A stretch of 64,000 nt of DNA from Sporosarcina sp. JAI121 (GCF_013408665.1 NZ_JACCCL010000001.1:1441136-1505135), one strand, 5' to 3'; positions 9,468 through 18,389 are shown, numbered from the stretch's first letter. Numbers and translations: made by a program. Notes: generated from the sequence alone by a model not told the origin.

Positions 9468-9845
9468 TTATTTACTTTTCACTTTACCTGTCCATTGACG
9501 GAAACCGCCTTGCAGGTGAAACAGTTGTTCATATCCTTTTTTCTTGAGAAACAGCGCCCCACGTGCACTTTTACCACCGTTTTGATCATACAGGTAGACG
9601 GGCTTGTCCGAACGGATTTCTTTGAAACGTTGACGGAACTGCGAATACGGAATGTTACGTGCGCCCAGTATATGGCCGGCCTCATAATCTTTGGTTTCGC
9701 GTACGTCAATCAGTTGTGCTTTCCGATATCCTTCGATAAATTGCTCTTGCGTCAAGTTTGTCACAGCTTTATTAAGACGCAGCATCGTCACGACAAAATA
9801 AATGATAACAATGAGAGCGACGGCCCCTAAAAAATAATAATTCAC
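9468..9845 (-). CDS. yqhL: Membrane-anchored rhodanese-like protein YqhL
   Basis: A 125-aa protein with one N-terminal membrane helix (about residues 5-22) and a single rhodanese fold (LIDVRETKDYEAGHI, YEQLFHLQGGFRQW). The catalytic cysteine loop is replaced by YDQNGGKSAR and the protein has no cysteine, so sulfurtransferase activity is not expected. I chose the GTG at 9845, behind AAAGGGGAAAG, over the upstream ATG of a longer frame; this gives the usual length. It is divergent from lipM, as in Bacillus. Confidence 0.85.
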   Translation of the reverse strand: MNYYFLGAVALIVIIYFVVTMLRLNKAVTNLTQEQFIEGYRKAQLIDVRETKDYEAGHILGARNIPYSQFRQRFKEIRSDKPVYLYDQNGGKSARGALFLKKKGYEQLFHLQGGFRQWTGKVKSK

Positions 9846-9946
9846 AACAACTTTCCCCTTTCTCTCTACCTTTTCATTATAAAGATTGAGTGGCACTTGT
9901 TCAATGGGAATGCTAAAATGAAATTCGTTGTGAAGGGGGAATTCGG

Positions 9947-10783
9947 ATGGAAAAAACGGTTTGGCACTTCATCAATTCTGGGAAATGCAGAGCATCATTC
10001 AATATGGCACTCGATGAAGCGTTGCTGGAATGGCATAGCAAAGGGGAAATCGGTCCAGTACTACGCTTTTATGAATGGGAGCCTGCCACTTTGTCAATCG
10101 GCTATTTTCAAAATGTCGAAAAAGAAATAAATATGGATGAAGTGAAAAAGTATGGGCTTGGTTTCGTCCGTCGTCCCACCGGGGGCAGGGGTGTACTCCA
10201 TGAGCATGAACTTACATACAGCGTAATTGTCAGTGAAAGTTATCCGGATATGCCTGAAACGGTAACGGAAGCGTATCGCGTAATTTCGGGCGGGCTACTC
10301 GAAGGGTTCCGCAATCTGGGGCTGGATGCAACGTTTTCTATTCCGCGAACAGCACAACAAGGGAATGATTTGAAAAAACCGAAGAGTGCTGTCTGCTTTG
10401 ATACGCCTAGTTGGTACGAACTTGTCGTCGAAGGGAAGAAAGTCGCGGGTAGTGCGCAGACAAGACAGAAAGGTGTCATTTTGCAGCACGGTGCGATACT
10501 TTTAAGTCTTGACGTGGACAAGCTTGTTGCACTTTTCAAGTTCAGATCGGAAGTGCAGCGTGAACAGATGCGCATAAGTTTGCCTGATAAAGCGATAGCG
10601 ATTGATAGGTTGGTCGACCGATCGGTGTCGGTCAGTGAATGTGTCAACGCTTTTTCGAAAGGTTTCGAAGAAGCGCTAGATATGAAACTTGAACCGTTGG
10701 AATTAACAAAGCAGCAACTTGAATATGTCATGGAAATCGAGCGTAAGAAATATGCGAACGACGAATGGACATTTAAGAAATAA
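9947..10783 (+). CDS. lipM: Octanoyl-[acyl-carrier]:protein N-octanoyltransferase LipM
   Basis: Transfers octanoate from octanoyl-ACP to the H protein GcvH, first step of lipoate assembly in Bacillus. The 278-aa protein carries [11 protein letters not shown] (residues 75-85) and the active-site cysteine at Cys150 in [13 protein letters not shown], plus [12 protein letters not shown]. Cys150 is the same position as in B. subtilis LipM, which separates it from LplA ligases. Nearness to gcv fits: the glycine cleavage H protein is its substrate, and the 2-oxoacid dehydrogenase Bkd complex in this window also needs lipoate. Confidence 0.95.
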   Translation: MEKTVWHFINSGKCRASFNMALDEALLEWHSKGEIGPVLRFYEWEPATLSIGYFQNVEKEINMDEVKKYGLGFVRRPTGGRGVLHEHELTYSVIVSESYPDMPETVTEAYRVISGGLLEGFRNLGLDATFSIPRTAQQGNDLKKPKSAVCFDTPSWYELVVEGKKVAGSAQTRQKGVILQHGAILLSLDVDKLVALFKFRSEVQREQMRISLPDKAIAIDRLVDRSVSVSECVNAFSKGFEEALDMKLEPLELTKQQLEYVMEIERKKYANDEWTFKK

Positions 10784-10871
10784 CGTCTATATCTTTGGTT
10801 CTATTTTTCAAAAGATGACATATGAAAAGGCTTGAATAGCGCACTTTGAGTTTTGTGTAAAAACAATTTAA

Positions 10872-10930
10872 TTGAAGCTCGATTCAATATGTAGTAGATT
10901 AAGTAATAATAAGGACACCATATGTAGTGT
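10872..10930 (+). promoter_or_regulatory. Promoter with tandem NrdR boxes upstream of nrdJ
   Basis: Box 2 ACACCATATGTAGTGT (10915-10930) fits the NrdR consensus (ACACwATATaTwGTGT-like) very well; box 1 ATTCAATATGTAGTAG (10882-10897) is weaker. Their starts are 33 bp apart, three helical turns, the spacing known for cooperative NrdR binding. A sigma-A-like promoter TTGAAG (10872-10877)/17 bp/TAGATT (10895-10900) overlaps box 1, which would place repression at the promoter. Confidence 0.75.
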
Positions 10931-10963
10931 CAAATTAAATAATCCCAGAAGGAGGGAGCGTTT

Positions 10964-13525
10964 ATGGTCATTGTTTCGAAGCATCAAGAACCAAAAATTA
11001 ACAAGAAACAACTAAATGCAGATATCGCAGAATTCCCGCAAGTGCATCCGATTACGGAAGAAATGTGTATCGAACACAAAGGAGTATCCCGGCTGGTCAT
11101 GATCGACCGGTATTCATTCAAGGATACGGAAAAGAAAACACTTAAAGTTGGCGATTTCGTCGTCCTGACAGTGAAGGAAGATCCGAAATTCCCGGCACGC
11201 GGACTTGGATTTATCACCGCGATTGATGAGAAGAACGGCAAAGCGGACATTTGGATTGAAAAAGATTACCGTTCCGCGATTGATAATCCGGAAGAACAGG
11301 ATAAAGGGATCGTTACAAGGCCTATTGAAGTTATCGAGAAGCCGCTTGAAGTGTTTTATGAGCAGATTGCGAAACGCAATGCAACTGGACTGGCTTCGGT
11401 TGAACCGACAGATGCAAGGCGTCAGGAATCGTTCAATCAGTTCTATGACCAATTGTCACAACTGAACTTCATTCCCGCAGGACGCGTTCTGTACGGAGCC
11501 GGCTCGGATACTGAAGTGACATTTTTCAACTGCTATGTCATGCCTTTTGTAGCTGACTCCCGCGAGGGGATTTCCGATCACCGCAAACAAGTGATGGAAA
11601 TCATGAGCCGGGGCGGCGGTGTCGGGACAAACGGTTCTACACTACGTCCACGTAACACACTCGCACGAGGCGTCAACGGCAAATCATCCGGGTCGGTATC
11701 GTGGCTTGATGATATTGCTAAATTGACACATCTTGTCGAACAAGGTGGATCCAGACGTGGTGCGCAGATGATCATGTTGGCGGACTGGCACCCTGATATT
11801 TGCGAGTTCATCATCTCGAAAATGCAAAATCCAAGAATACTCCGTTATCTAATGGAACATACCGAAGATGAAATGATTAAAAAACTTGCAAGTGAAAAAC
11901 TGAAATTCAAACCGCTTACTGTTCAGGAAGAAGCGATGTATCAAGGTATTATTAACTATCGTACAATTCCTGGCATGGGCGGATTTAATGAAGCGATTCT
12001 GAAAGACGCTGAAACGAAATTGCGCGATGGTGGGACCTATTCCGTACATAATGCGGAATTCCTGACTGGTGCAAATATCTCCGTTACATTGACGGACGAT
12101 TTCATGAAAGCAGTCGAACAGAATGCGGATTATGACCTACGTTTCCCAGCTGTTGAAAAGTATTCGCCGGAAGAAATGGCGACATACAACGAAGAATGGC
12201 ATAAAGTAGGCGATGTCCGCGAATGGGAACGCAAAGGATTCGATGTACGTGTTTATCGGACAATCAAAGCGCGCGCACTTTGGGATCTTATCAACATTTG
12301 TGCAACGTACGCTGCAGAGCCCGGCATTTTCTTCATCGACAATGCCAACAATGAAACGAACGCCAAAGCTTACGGTCAGCAAGTCGTAGCGACAAACCCG
12401 TGCGGGGAACAACCTCTCGCTCCTTACAGCGTGTGCAATTTAGCTGCTGTAAACCTTGCTGAATATGCAGATAAAGAAACAAAAACAGTAAACTATGAAA
12501 AATTGAAGGAAACGGTCCGTATTGGCGTCCGTATGCAGGATAACGTCATCGATGCAACACCATATTTCCTCGCAGAAAATAAAGTACAAGCACTTGGCGA
12601 ACGCCGTGTTGGACTCGGAGTCATGGGACTTGCCGACCTTCTCATCTATTGCGAAAAAGAATACGGTTCCCCTGAAGGCAACGACCTTGTGGACAAAGTG
12701 TTCGAAACGATTGCAACTTCGGCTTACCGTGAATCAATTGAGCTTGCGAAAGAGAAAGGGAGCTTCCCATTCCTCATCGGCAAGACGGATGGAGAAACGA
12801 AAGCTCTGCGCAATGCATTCATCAATACAGGGTTCATGAAAAAAATGCCGGAAGATATCCGTGAATCCATTTTGGAACATGGTATCAGAAACTCTCATTT
12901 ATTAACTGTTGCTCCAACGGGATCGACTGGAACAATGGTAGGAGTTTCAACTGGATTAGAACCTTATTTCTCCTTTACCTATTACCGCAGCGGACGCCTC
13001 GGGAAATTCATCGAGGTGAAAGCTGAAATAGTAGAGGAATATTTGGAACGCAATCCTGATGCAGATCCGGATAATTTACCGGAATGGTTCATCTCATCGA
13101 TGGCTTTGGCGCCTGAAGCGCATGCGGATGTTCAATGTATCATCCAGCGCTGGATTGACAGTTCTATTTCGAAAACGGTCAATGCACCGAAAGGTTACAC
13201 GGTCGAGCAAGTAGAAAGCGTCTATGAACGACTGTATAAAGGCGGAGCGAAAGGCGGCACTGTCTATGTAGACGGAAGCCGTGACTCGCAAGTGCTGACG
13301 CTTAAAGCGGAAGAAAACGAGATGGATTCCGGCTACGTCGAGGAAGTCATCGAACAGCGTAAAGTGGTTCTTGTGGATACGATCCAGGACTTACGCTCGA
13401 CAAATGTCACAATTGGATCTGAGGTTGGGGATACATGTCCTGTCTGCAGAACGGGAACTGTCGAAGAAATGGGCGGCTGCAATACATGCACGAACTGTAA
13501 TGCCCAATTGAAATGCGGTCTTTAA
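10964..13525 (+). CDS. nrdJ: Adenosylcobalamin-dependent (class II) ribonucleoside-diphosphate reductase
   Basis: An 853-aa class II reductase, which makes deoxyribonucleotides with an adenosylcobalamin-derived radical and works with or without oxygen. Visible are the substrate-site cysteine in TFFNCYVMP, the radical-site NPCGEQPLAPYSVCNL, the phosphate-binding APTGSTG, and a C-terminal zinc ribbon CPVC...CNTC with the final cysteines that re-reduce the active site. Start ATG 10964 follows AGAAGGAGGG. It sits alone between lipM and yqhQ with tandem NrdR boxes in front. Not in this place in B. subtilis, so an insertion relative to that order. Confidence 0.96.
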   Translation: MVIVSKHQEPKINKKQLNADIAEFPQVHPITEEMCIEHKGVSRLVMIDRYSFKDTEKKTLKVGDFVVLTVKEDPKFPARGLGFITAIDEKNGKADIWIEKDYRSAIDNPEEQDKGIVTRPIEVIEKPLEVFYEQIAKRNATGLASVEPTDARRQESFNQFYDQLSQLNFIPAGRVLYGAGSDTEVTFFNCYVMPFVADSREGISDHRKQVMEIMSRGGGVGTNGSTLRPRNTLARGVNGKSSGSVSWLDDIAKLTHLVEQGGSRRGAQMIMLADWHPDICEFIISKMQNPRILRYLMEHTEDEMIKKLASEKLKFKPLTVQEEAMYQGIINYRTIPGMGGFNEAILKDAETKLRDGGTYSVHNAEFLTGANISVTLTDDFMKAVEQNADYDLRFPAVEKYSPEEMATYNEEWHKVGDVREWERKGFDVRVYRTIKARALWDLINICATYAAEPGIFFIDNANNETNAKAYGQQVVATNPCGEQPLAPYSVCNLAAVNLAEYADKETKTVNYEKLKETVRIGVRMQDNVIDATPYFLAENKVQALGERRVGLGVMGLADLLIYCEKEYGSPEGNDLVDKVFETIATSAYRESIELAKEKGSFPFLIGKTDGETKALRNAFINTGFMKKMPEDIRESILEHGIRNSHLLTVAPTGSTGTMVGVSTGLEPYFSFTYYRSGRLGKFIEVKAEIVEEYLERNPDADPDNLPEWFISSMALAPEAHADVQCIIQRWIDSSISKTVNAPKGYTVEQVESVYERLYKGGAKGGTVYVDGSRDSQVLTLKAEENEMDSGYVEEVIEQRKVVLVDTIQDLRSTNVTIGSEVGDTCPVCRTGTVEEMGGCNTCTNCNAQLKCGL

Positions 13526-13620
13526 GAGAAGCATAAGCTGCCCTAATAGACGTGACAGCAGAAGGCGGTTTTCGGGGAGGCGTTCCTCAGCCACCACAGT
13601 AATGCGCATCGTAAGAATTA

Positions 13621-13708
13621 CAGTCTAAAAGCGCGACGTCCAGTCTCAAAGACTGCATAACCCGCATCCGGCACGCCTCTGAGCGTCTGGGCGCTGCAGA
13701 CTAGACAA
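13621..13708 (+). repeat. Interspersed repeat, short copy A
   Basis: An ~88-bp GC-rich segment whose ends match the element at 17453-17648: CAGTCTAAAAGCGC...ACGTCC...GCATaACC..CATCC at the left and GCC..GAGCGTCTGG..CTAGACA at the right. Relative to the longer copy it lacks about 110 bp in the middle. It has terminal inverted AGTCT/AGACT and an internal CAGTCTcaaAGACTG hairpin. The 80 bp upstream (13540-13620) is also GC-rich and non-coding, of unknown origin. Confidence 0.6.
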
Positions 13709-13720
13709 TAAACAAATGAA

Positions 13721-13757
13721 AAAGCGGAAGCAGCCATAATTGGCAGCTTCCGCTATC
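13721..13757. terminator. Bidirectional terminator between nrdJ and yqhQ
   Basis: GCGGAAGC (13724-13731) pairs with GCTTCCGC (13746-13753), extended inward by GCC/GGC, with A-rich and T-containing flanks. It abuts the yqhQ stop codon. Confidence 0.75.
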
Positions 13758-14735
13758 TTAAGTTACGGGAACAGTTCCTGTTTCAGAATCTGCCTTCGTA
13801 GCAACCTTCATTGCTTCAACACCGAATTCTTCTATCTCCAACAATCTTTCAAATGACGCAATCGCTACTTCCACTTGCTGATCATCCGGTTCTTTCGTTG
13901 TCAACAACTGCAACCACAGACCTGGATAGCCTAAATATTTCAGCACCGGAATATTTCGGAGGGAGTTCGTCAATTGCAACACTTCAAAGGAGATGCCGAG
14001 TACGACGGGAATGAGAAGAATCCGGTTTACAATACGCAACCAAAATGGATCAGTCGGTACGAGGAAGTAAATAAACATGCCGACAATCACCGTGAAAAGC
14101 ATGAAACTGCTACCACAACGGAAATGCAGCCTCGATTGTGCTTGTACATTTTCAATGGTCATCGGCAGATTATTTTCATATGCGTTGATCACCTTATGTT
14201 CCGCACCATGGTATTGGAACACGCGTTTAATGAGTGGGGTCATAGATATGAGTGAAATATACGATAATAACAAAATAAGTTTGAACAGACTTTCAAGTAA
14301 AATTTGCTCTGTTTTCCCGGGCGCGATAAACAGCAGCGCTTGCGCTAGAAATACGGGGATGAGGGTGAAGACGAACTTCCCGAATAGTAAGGATAAGACA
14401 CCGACAACGGCAACGCCGAGTACCATCGTCAATTTGGAAGTCTCTTCTTTTTCCTTAACCACTTCATCGCCGGGCATGACATCATAACGTTCACTCGAAA
14501 ATGTTAAATGCCGCGATCCGACGCCAGCCGATTCGATCAGCGCAACAATACCACGAACAAACGGGATTTTCTTCAATTTCATCCGAATATTATTCTTTTC
14601 TTTTGGCAGATGGAAGTAATCGATCGAATCGTCTTTCCGTCTGACAGCGGCCACCGTATGATATTTCCCGCCGAACATAACACCTTCGACAAGAGCTTGA
14701 CCTCCGTAAGCGGGAGTTTGTTGTCCTTTTTTCAT
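13758..14735 (-). CDS. yqhQ: YqhQ family polytopic membrane protein (DUF1385)
   Basis: A 325-aa DUF1385 protein. The N-terminal signature YGGQALVEGVMFGG and the conserved core FQYHGAEHKVINAYEN, followed by RLHFRCGSSFML, are typical. There are at least four membrane segments (about residues 100-150, 205-260). Function is not established in the family. I prefer ATG 14735 to the ATG eight codons upstream because family members start close to KKGQQTPAYGGQAL. Divergent from yqhR, as in Bacillus. Confidence 0.9.
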   Translation of the reverse strand: MKKGQQTPAYGGQALVEGVMFGGKYHTVAAVRRKDDSIDYFHLPKEKNNIRMKLKKIPFVRGIVALIESAGVGSRHLTFSSERYDVMPGDEVVKEKEETSKLTMVLGVAVVGVLSLLFGKFVFTLIPVFLAQALLFIAPGKTEQILLESLFKLILLLSYISLISMTPLIKRVFQYHGAEHKVINAYENNLPMTIENVQAQSRLHFRCGSSFMLFTVIVGMFIYFLVPTDPFWLRIVNRILLIPVVLGISFEVLQLTNSLRNIPVLKYLGYPGLWLQLLTTKEPDDQQVEVAIASFERLLEIEEFGVEAMKVATKADSETGTVPVT

Positions 14736-14864
14736 ACATTTACCCACACTTTCTCTCATATCGGCTAAAGCATATGATTCATTATACTAAATAATCACGA
14801 TACACTCCACTGTGATGTTTAAAATGTTCTGATCCTCCCGACACTTTATGCAGGAGGGATTTAC

Positions 14865-15293
14865 TTGATTAATAAAACTTTAATGTGGACCGCGTTGGTC
14901 GGTGCTTTTTTTACTACGGCAGCTCTTAAGTTTTTACAATTGTTCAACTTCATCAGTTGGTCACCTGTCGGTTGGGCAAAAAAATGGCATTTGTTCGAAG
15001 CCGAACATTTTACGATTAAATGGACATTACTTTTCATAGCACTCTCATTATTATTCGCCATCGTATACTTCGCAGTTTCATTCACAACATCGATTCCACC
15101 CTCTGTTACGGCAATACTCCTTGGGGTTATCGTTGTATTTACGGTTGAATGGACGATAGGCTCACCGAAAACCCCAGTAGCAGCACTCAAATCGATATCA
15201 ATCCCTTACTTTGCTATAATGGCCATAGTATTCAGGTTTATTACCGGTACGGCCGTTTATATGAAGAAAATTTCAAGTGAAAGTGCGAAATGA
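14865..15293 (+). CDS. yqhR: YqhR-type integral membrane protein
   Basis: A 142-aa protein with four hydrophobic segments (about 8-28, 52-72, 84-103 and 112-130) and the conserved middle W-SPVGWAKKWHLFEAEHFTIKW region. Starts with TTG 14865 behind CAGGAGGGA. The assignment rests on length, topology and its position between yqhQ and aroQ, the same as in B. subtilis. Function unknown. Confidence 0.82.
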   Translation: MINKTLMWTALVGAFFTTAALKFLQLFNFISWSPVGWAKKWHLFEAEHFTIKWTLLFIALSLLFAIVYFAVSFTTSIPPSVTAILLGVIVVFTVEWTIGSPKTPVAALKSISIPYFAIMAIVFRFITGTAVYMKKISSESAK

Positions 15294-15294
15294 G

Positions 15295-15322
15295 TTGCGA
15301 CAAAAGAACGATATGCTAAAAT
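15295..15322 (+). promoter_or_regulatory. Candidate sigma-A promoter for aroQ
   Basis: TTGCGA (15295-15300), 16-bp spacer, TAAAAT (15317-15322), about 30 bp upstream of the aroQ start. Confidence 0.55.
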
Positions 15323-15352
15323 GAGAAAGACTACGGTGAAGGGAATGGTGCG

Positions 15353-15796
15353 GTGGTGAAGCTACTTATTTTGAACGGACCCAATCTTAACAGGCTTGGC
15401 AAAAGGGAGCCGGGTATTTACGGTGCGGAAACATTGGCAGATGTTGAAAGTAAACTAGATAAGATTGCACTGGCGCAGGATGTTGAACTTGCCTTCTACC
15501 AATCGAATTGGGAAGGTGCCTTAGTCGACAAAATCCATGAAGCGGAAGACATCGGTCTCGATGGCATCATCTTCAATCCGGGTGCGTTTACGCATTATAG
15601 CATCGCATTGCGTGATGCTGTTGCGTCAATCACTGTACCGGTCATTGAAATCCACATTTCCAATATACATAGCCGGGAACCCTTCAGACAGAATTCCGTT
15701 ATTGCACCGGTCTGTATCGGTCAAATATCCGGATTTGGCACGGACGGATATGAACTTGCCTACCAAGCTTTCCTTCTCCGGGGAAAAGGGGTATGA
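15353..15796 (+). CDS. aroQ: Type II 3-dehydroquinate dehydratase
   Basis: Dehydrates 3-dehydroquinate to 3-dehydroshikimate in the chorismate pathway. The 147-aa protein shows NGPNLNRLGKREPGIYG with the catalytic Tyr, FNPGAFTHYSIALRDA and the substrate-binding EIHISNIHSREPFR. GTG 15353 or GTG 15356 may be the start; GAAGGGAATGG lies just upstream. Coupled to the peptidase gene that follows after 4 bp. The second aro gene of this window (with aroK). Confidence 0.95.
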   Translation: MVKLLILNGPNLNRLGKREPGIYGAETLADVESKLDKIALAQDVELAFYQSNWEGALVDKIHEAEDIGLDGIIFNPGAFTHYSIALRDAVASITVPVIEIHISNIHSREPFRQNSVIAPVCIGQISGFGTDGYELAYQAFLLRGKGV

Positions 15797-15800
15797 AACT

Positions 15801-16859
15801 GTGAAATTGACAAAACTGCGGCAATTGTTAAAAGAACATGATATCGATGCACTGCTTGTCACAAACGAATTCAACCGTCGTTATATAACGGGATTCACTG
15901 GAACAGCGGGGCTTGCTCTTATCTCTACCAATGATGCAGTGTTCATCACAGACTTCCGTTACACAGAACAGGCGGAAAAAGAGATTAGCGGTTTCCGTCT
16001 AGTTCAACATACGACAACTATCATTGAAGAAGTGGCAACGCAAGTGAAAAACATGAATCTTCGTACGGTCGGTTTTGAAAAAGATGATATGTCTTTTGGT
16101 CTTTATGAGTTGTATAATGAAAAAATCGAGGCGGAGCTGAAACCGGTTTCGGGTCTCGTTGAAAAACTGCGCATGGTTAAAACGGAAGATGAGCTGCTTA
16201 TTTTGAAAAAAGCTGCTAAAATTGCCGATGATGCATTTGCGCATATTTGCACGTTCATCAAACCGGGTGTGAGTGAACTGGAAGTGTCGAATGAACTTGA
16301 GTTTTTCATGCGTAAACAAGGAGCAACATCCTCCTCATTCTCAATTATCGTTGCATCCGGCTTACGCGGTGCATTACCGCACGGTGTGGCAACAGAAAAA
16401 GTGATTGAATCGGGAGAACTTGTTACATTGGACTTCGGTGCATTATATGAAGGCTATATTTCTGACATAACACGTACAGTTGCTGTAGGGGAACCTTCGG
16501 ATAAATTGAAAAAGATCTACGAAGTGACGCTAGCAGCGCAAGAACTTGCTTTAAAAGAGATTAAACCGGGTATGACGGGAATAGAAGCGGACGCGATTGC
16601 GCGTGATTATATCAAGACCAAAGGGTATGGTGAGGCATTCGGGCATTCAACAGGACATGGTATCGGTCTGGAAGTGCACGAAGGGCCTGGACTATCTTTC
16701 CGCTCTGAGACGGTGCTTGTACCGAATATGGTCGTTACGGTCGAGCCGGGCATCTATTTGCCTGGAATCGGAGGCGTACGCATCGAAGACGATATTATCT
16801 TGACGGCAAATGGTAATGAGCGTTTAACGCATTCAACAAAAGAACTACTTATTTTATAA
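15801..16859 (+). CDS. papA: Xaa-Pro aminopeptidase-like M24 peptidase
   Basis: A 352-aa M24 metallopeptidase (YqhT/PapA type) that removes N-terminal residues before proline. N-terminal creatinase-like domain (residues 1-125) then the pita-bread catalytic domain with metal ligands in [31 protein letters not shown] and [11 protein letters not shown]. The frame is open upstream inside aroQ, but GTG 15801, with AAAAGGGG nine bases before it, gives the standard N-terminus [10 protein letters not shown]. It precedes efp, the conserved pairing in Bacillales. Confidence 0.93.
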   Translation: MKLTKLRQLLKEHDIDALLVTNEFNRRYITGFTGTAGLALISTNDAVFITDFRYTEQAEKEISGFRLVQHTTTIIEEVATQVKNMNLRTVGFEKDDMSFGLYELYNEKIEAELKPVSGLVEKLRMVKTEDELLILKKAAKIADDAFAHICTFIKPGVSELEVSNELEFFMRKQGATSSSFSIIVASGLRGALPHGVATEKVIESGELVTLDFGALYEGYISDITRTVAVGEPSDKLKKIYEVTLAAQELALKEIKPGMTGIEADAIARDYIKTKGYGEAFGHSTGHGIGLEVHEGPGLSFRSETVLVPNMVVTVEPGIYLPGIGGVRIEDDIILTANGNERLTHSTKELLIL

Positions 16860-16884
16860 TCTATTATTCATTGGAGGAATCACT

Positions 16885-17442
16885 TTGATTTCAGTAAACG
16901 AATTTAAAACAGGACTTACAATTGAATTTGACGGCGACATATGGCGCGTAATGGATTTCCAACACGTTAAACCAGGTAAAGGTGCAGCGTTCGTACGTTC
17001 GAAACTCCGTAACCTTCGTTCCGGAAACGTCAATGAAAAAACATTCCGTGCAGGAGAAAAGGTTGCGAAAGCGCAAATCGATAACCGCCGCATGCAATAC
17101 CTTTATGCAAACGGGGACGATCATGTCTTTATGGATAATGAATCGTATGAACAGATTGAACTTCCTGAAAAGCAGATTGAAGACGAATTGATGTTCTTGA
17201 AAGAAAATATGGAAGTCCATGTTATTCTATTTAAAGAAGAAGTACTCGGGGTTGAACTGCCAGTGACAGTCGTGCTGGAAGTTGCAGAAACTGAACCGGG
17301 CATTAAGGGCGATACAGCGAGTGGCGGTTCCAAGCCAGCGAAAATGGAAACGGGCGTTGTCGTCCAAGTACCATTCTTTGTCAACGTCGGAGATAAACTT
17401 ATTATCAATACAGTAGAATCCGAATACGTTTCAAGAGCATAA
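16885..17442 (+). CDS. efp: Translation elongation factor P
   Basis: A 185-aa EF-P, which relieves ribosome stalling at polyproline stretches. Three beta-barrel domains are apparent; the start [17 protein letters not shown] and the C-terminal [21 protein letters not shown] are typical. TTG start at 16885 with TTGGAGGAA upstream. The residue at the tip of the domain-I loop is in [15 protein letters not shown] (Lys). The stop codon lies inside a 15-bp direct repeat that flanks the following element. Confidence 0.96.
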   Translation: MISVNEFKTGLTIEFDGDIWRVMDFQHVKPGKGAAFVRSKLRNLRSGNVNEKTFRAGEKVAKAQIDNRRMQYLYANGDDHVFMDNESYEQIELPEKQIEDELMFLKENMEVHVILFKEEVLGVELPVTVVLEVAETEPGIKGDTASGGSKPAKMETGVVVQVPFFVNVGDKLIINTVESEYVSRA

Positions 17443-17663
17443 TTAGGAACGCAGTGTAAGAGCGCCACGTCCTGTGGCAACGACTTGCATGACCTACATC
17501 CTGTAGGCCTTAGCGGTAACGGCCTGCTCAGACGCGACAGGCGTAAGGCAGAACGGCGAAGCGGTGACCTTTACCAAGGGAAGATGCTGTTCACCCCTTC
17601 CTAGCTGAACTGCCTTATGACCCGAGCGTTTGGCCGTTGGGGCTAGACCATAATTAGGGACGC
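17438..17663 (+). mobile_element. Short non-autonomous repeat element (copy B) with flanking direct repeats
   Basis: A ~196-bp GC-rich non-coding element (17453-17648) flanked by CATAATTAGGAACGC (17438-17452) and CATAATTAGGGACGC (17649-17663), 14 of 15 bases identical. The left repeat contains the efp stop codon. Inside are small hairpins GCCACgtcctGTGGC and CCTACatccTGTAGG and a GCGACAGGCGTAAGGC segment. Its ends match the copy at 13621-13708. No ORF. This looks like a MITE-like or REP-like element that moved in with target duplication; no transposase is present nearby. Confidence 0.6.
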
Positions 17664-17698
17664 CGTCTAATTACATAACTAGCTTACTAAAATTCTAA

Positions 17699-17736
17699 AC
17701 ACCTTGCACCCCAATCGGGAAGCAAGGTGTTTTTTT
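17699..17736 (+). terminator. Terminator after efp and repeat element
   Basis: ACACCTTGC (17699-17707) pairs with GCAAGGTGT (17722-17730), followed by nine consecutive Ts including stem end. Strong intrinsic terminator separating efp from spoIIIAC. Confidence 0.92.
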
Positions 17737-17737
17737 C

Positions 17738-17764
17738 ATATGGGGCGACCTCGGCACATAGGAT
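17738..17764 (+). promoter_or_regulatory. Candidate sigma-E promoter of the spoIIIA cluster
   Basis: ATATG (17738-17742), a 14-bp spacer and CATAGGAT (17757-17764) resemble the sigma-E consensus (ATATT, 13-14 bp, CATACAAT). It starts right at the efp terminator T-run and is 22 bp upstream of spoIIIAC. spoIIIA is a mother-cell operon, so sigma-E control is expected; pattern match only. Confidence 0.45.
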
Positions 17765-17786
17765 AGTGCCATGGGGGGAATACCGG

Positions 17787-17996
17787 ATGGAATTAAATGA
17801 TTTACTGCGTATTGCCGGTATCGGTTTAGTCATCGGTTTTCTGCATATTTTCTTCGAGCAGACCGGCAGAAAGGAATTTTCTTTTTTCCTGTTTTTCATC
17901 GCTTATATTTATATCACTGCCGAAATGCTTCGCTTCCTGAAGATTTTCTTCACGGAAATCACGGAGTTTTTCCAGTGGTTATCGATGACGGTCTGA
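17787..17996 (+). CDS. spoIIIAC: Stage III sporulation protein AC
   Basis: A 69-aa protein with two membrane helices, starting MELNDLLRIAGIGLVIGFLH, closely patterned on SpoIIIAC (~68 aa). SpoIIIAC/AD are small membrane subunits of the A-Q complex, the channel joining mother cell and forespore. ATG 17787 follows ATGGGGGGAA. It is the first gene of the cluster here, although AA and AB normally precede it. It overlaps spoIIIAD. Confidence 0.88.
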   Translation: MELNDLLRIAGIGLVIGFLHIFFEQTGRKEFSFFLFFIAYIYITAEMLRFLKIFFTEITEFFQWLSMTV

Positions 17997-18373
17997 TGAT
18001 AATTCTAGTTCAGTCAATTGTCGTCTTCCTGATTCTCCTCCTCATTTCATTTTCCGTACCTAAATTGCAACCGTTGCTGTATGCAGCCATTTTTTTCTAC
18101 TTTTTATTCCACTTGCTTAACACAATCGTTTTTCCGTTCGGGAAGTATTTTGTGGCATTGTTTGAACCGTTACCGGAACCATTTGCAAAATTATTGATCG
18201 GCAGTGCCATACTTTTTTATGTATCCGAGCTCATCGCAAAACACATTTCAGAGGCAGGTTATGGTTCTCTTGCTTCGATGACTCATTTCGCTGTAAAAAT
18301 CGCGATTCTTACATTGTGGATGCAGCAGACAGCCACACTTATCGATCTACTTTCAAAACTCATTACAAAATGA
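17975..18373 (+). CDS. spoIIIAD: Stage III sporulation protein AD
   Basis: A 132-aa protein with three or four membrane helices and the conserved FYVSELIAKHISEAGYGSLASMTHFAVKIAILT segment near residues 79-113 in pieces typical of SpoIIIAD. GTG 17975 overlaps spoIIIAC by 22 bp and has GGAG nine bases upstream; an ATG at 17996 that overlaps the AC stop is an alternative start. Length matches the ~133-aa Bacillus protein. Confidence 0.87.
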   Translation: MVIDDGLMIILVQSIVVFLILLLISFSVPKLQPLLYAAIFFYFLFHLLNTIVFPFGKYFVALFEPLPEPFAKLLIGSAILFYVSELIAKHISEAGYGSLASMTHFAVKIAILTLWMQQTATLIDLLSKLITK

Positions 18374-18389
18374 ACGGACGGGGCCATCC

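Noticed and set aside
9890-9925. TGGCAC upstream of lipM as a sigma-54 promoter
   Set aside because: No TTGC element at the required distance.
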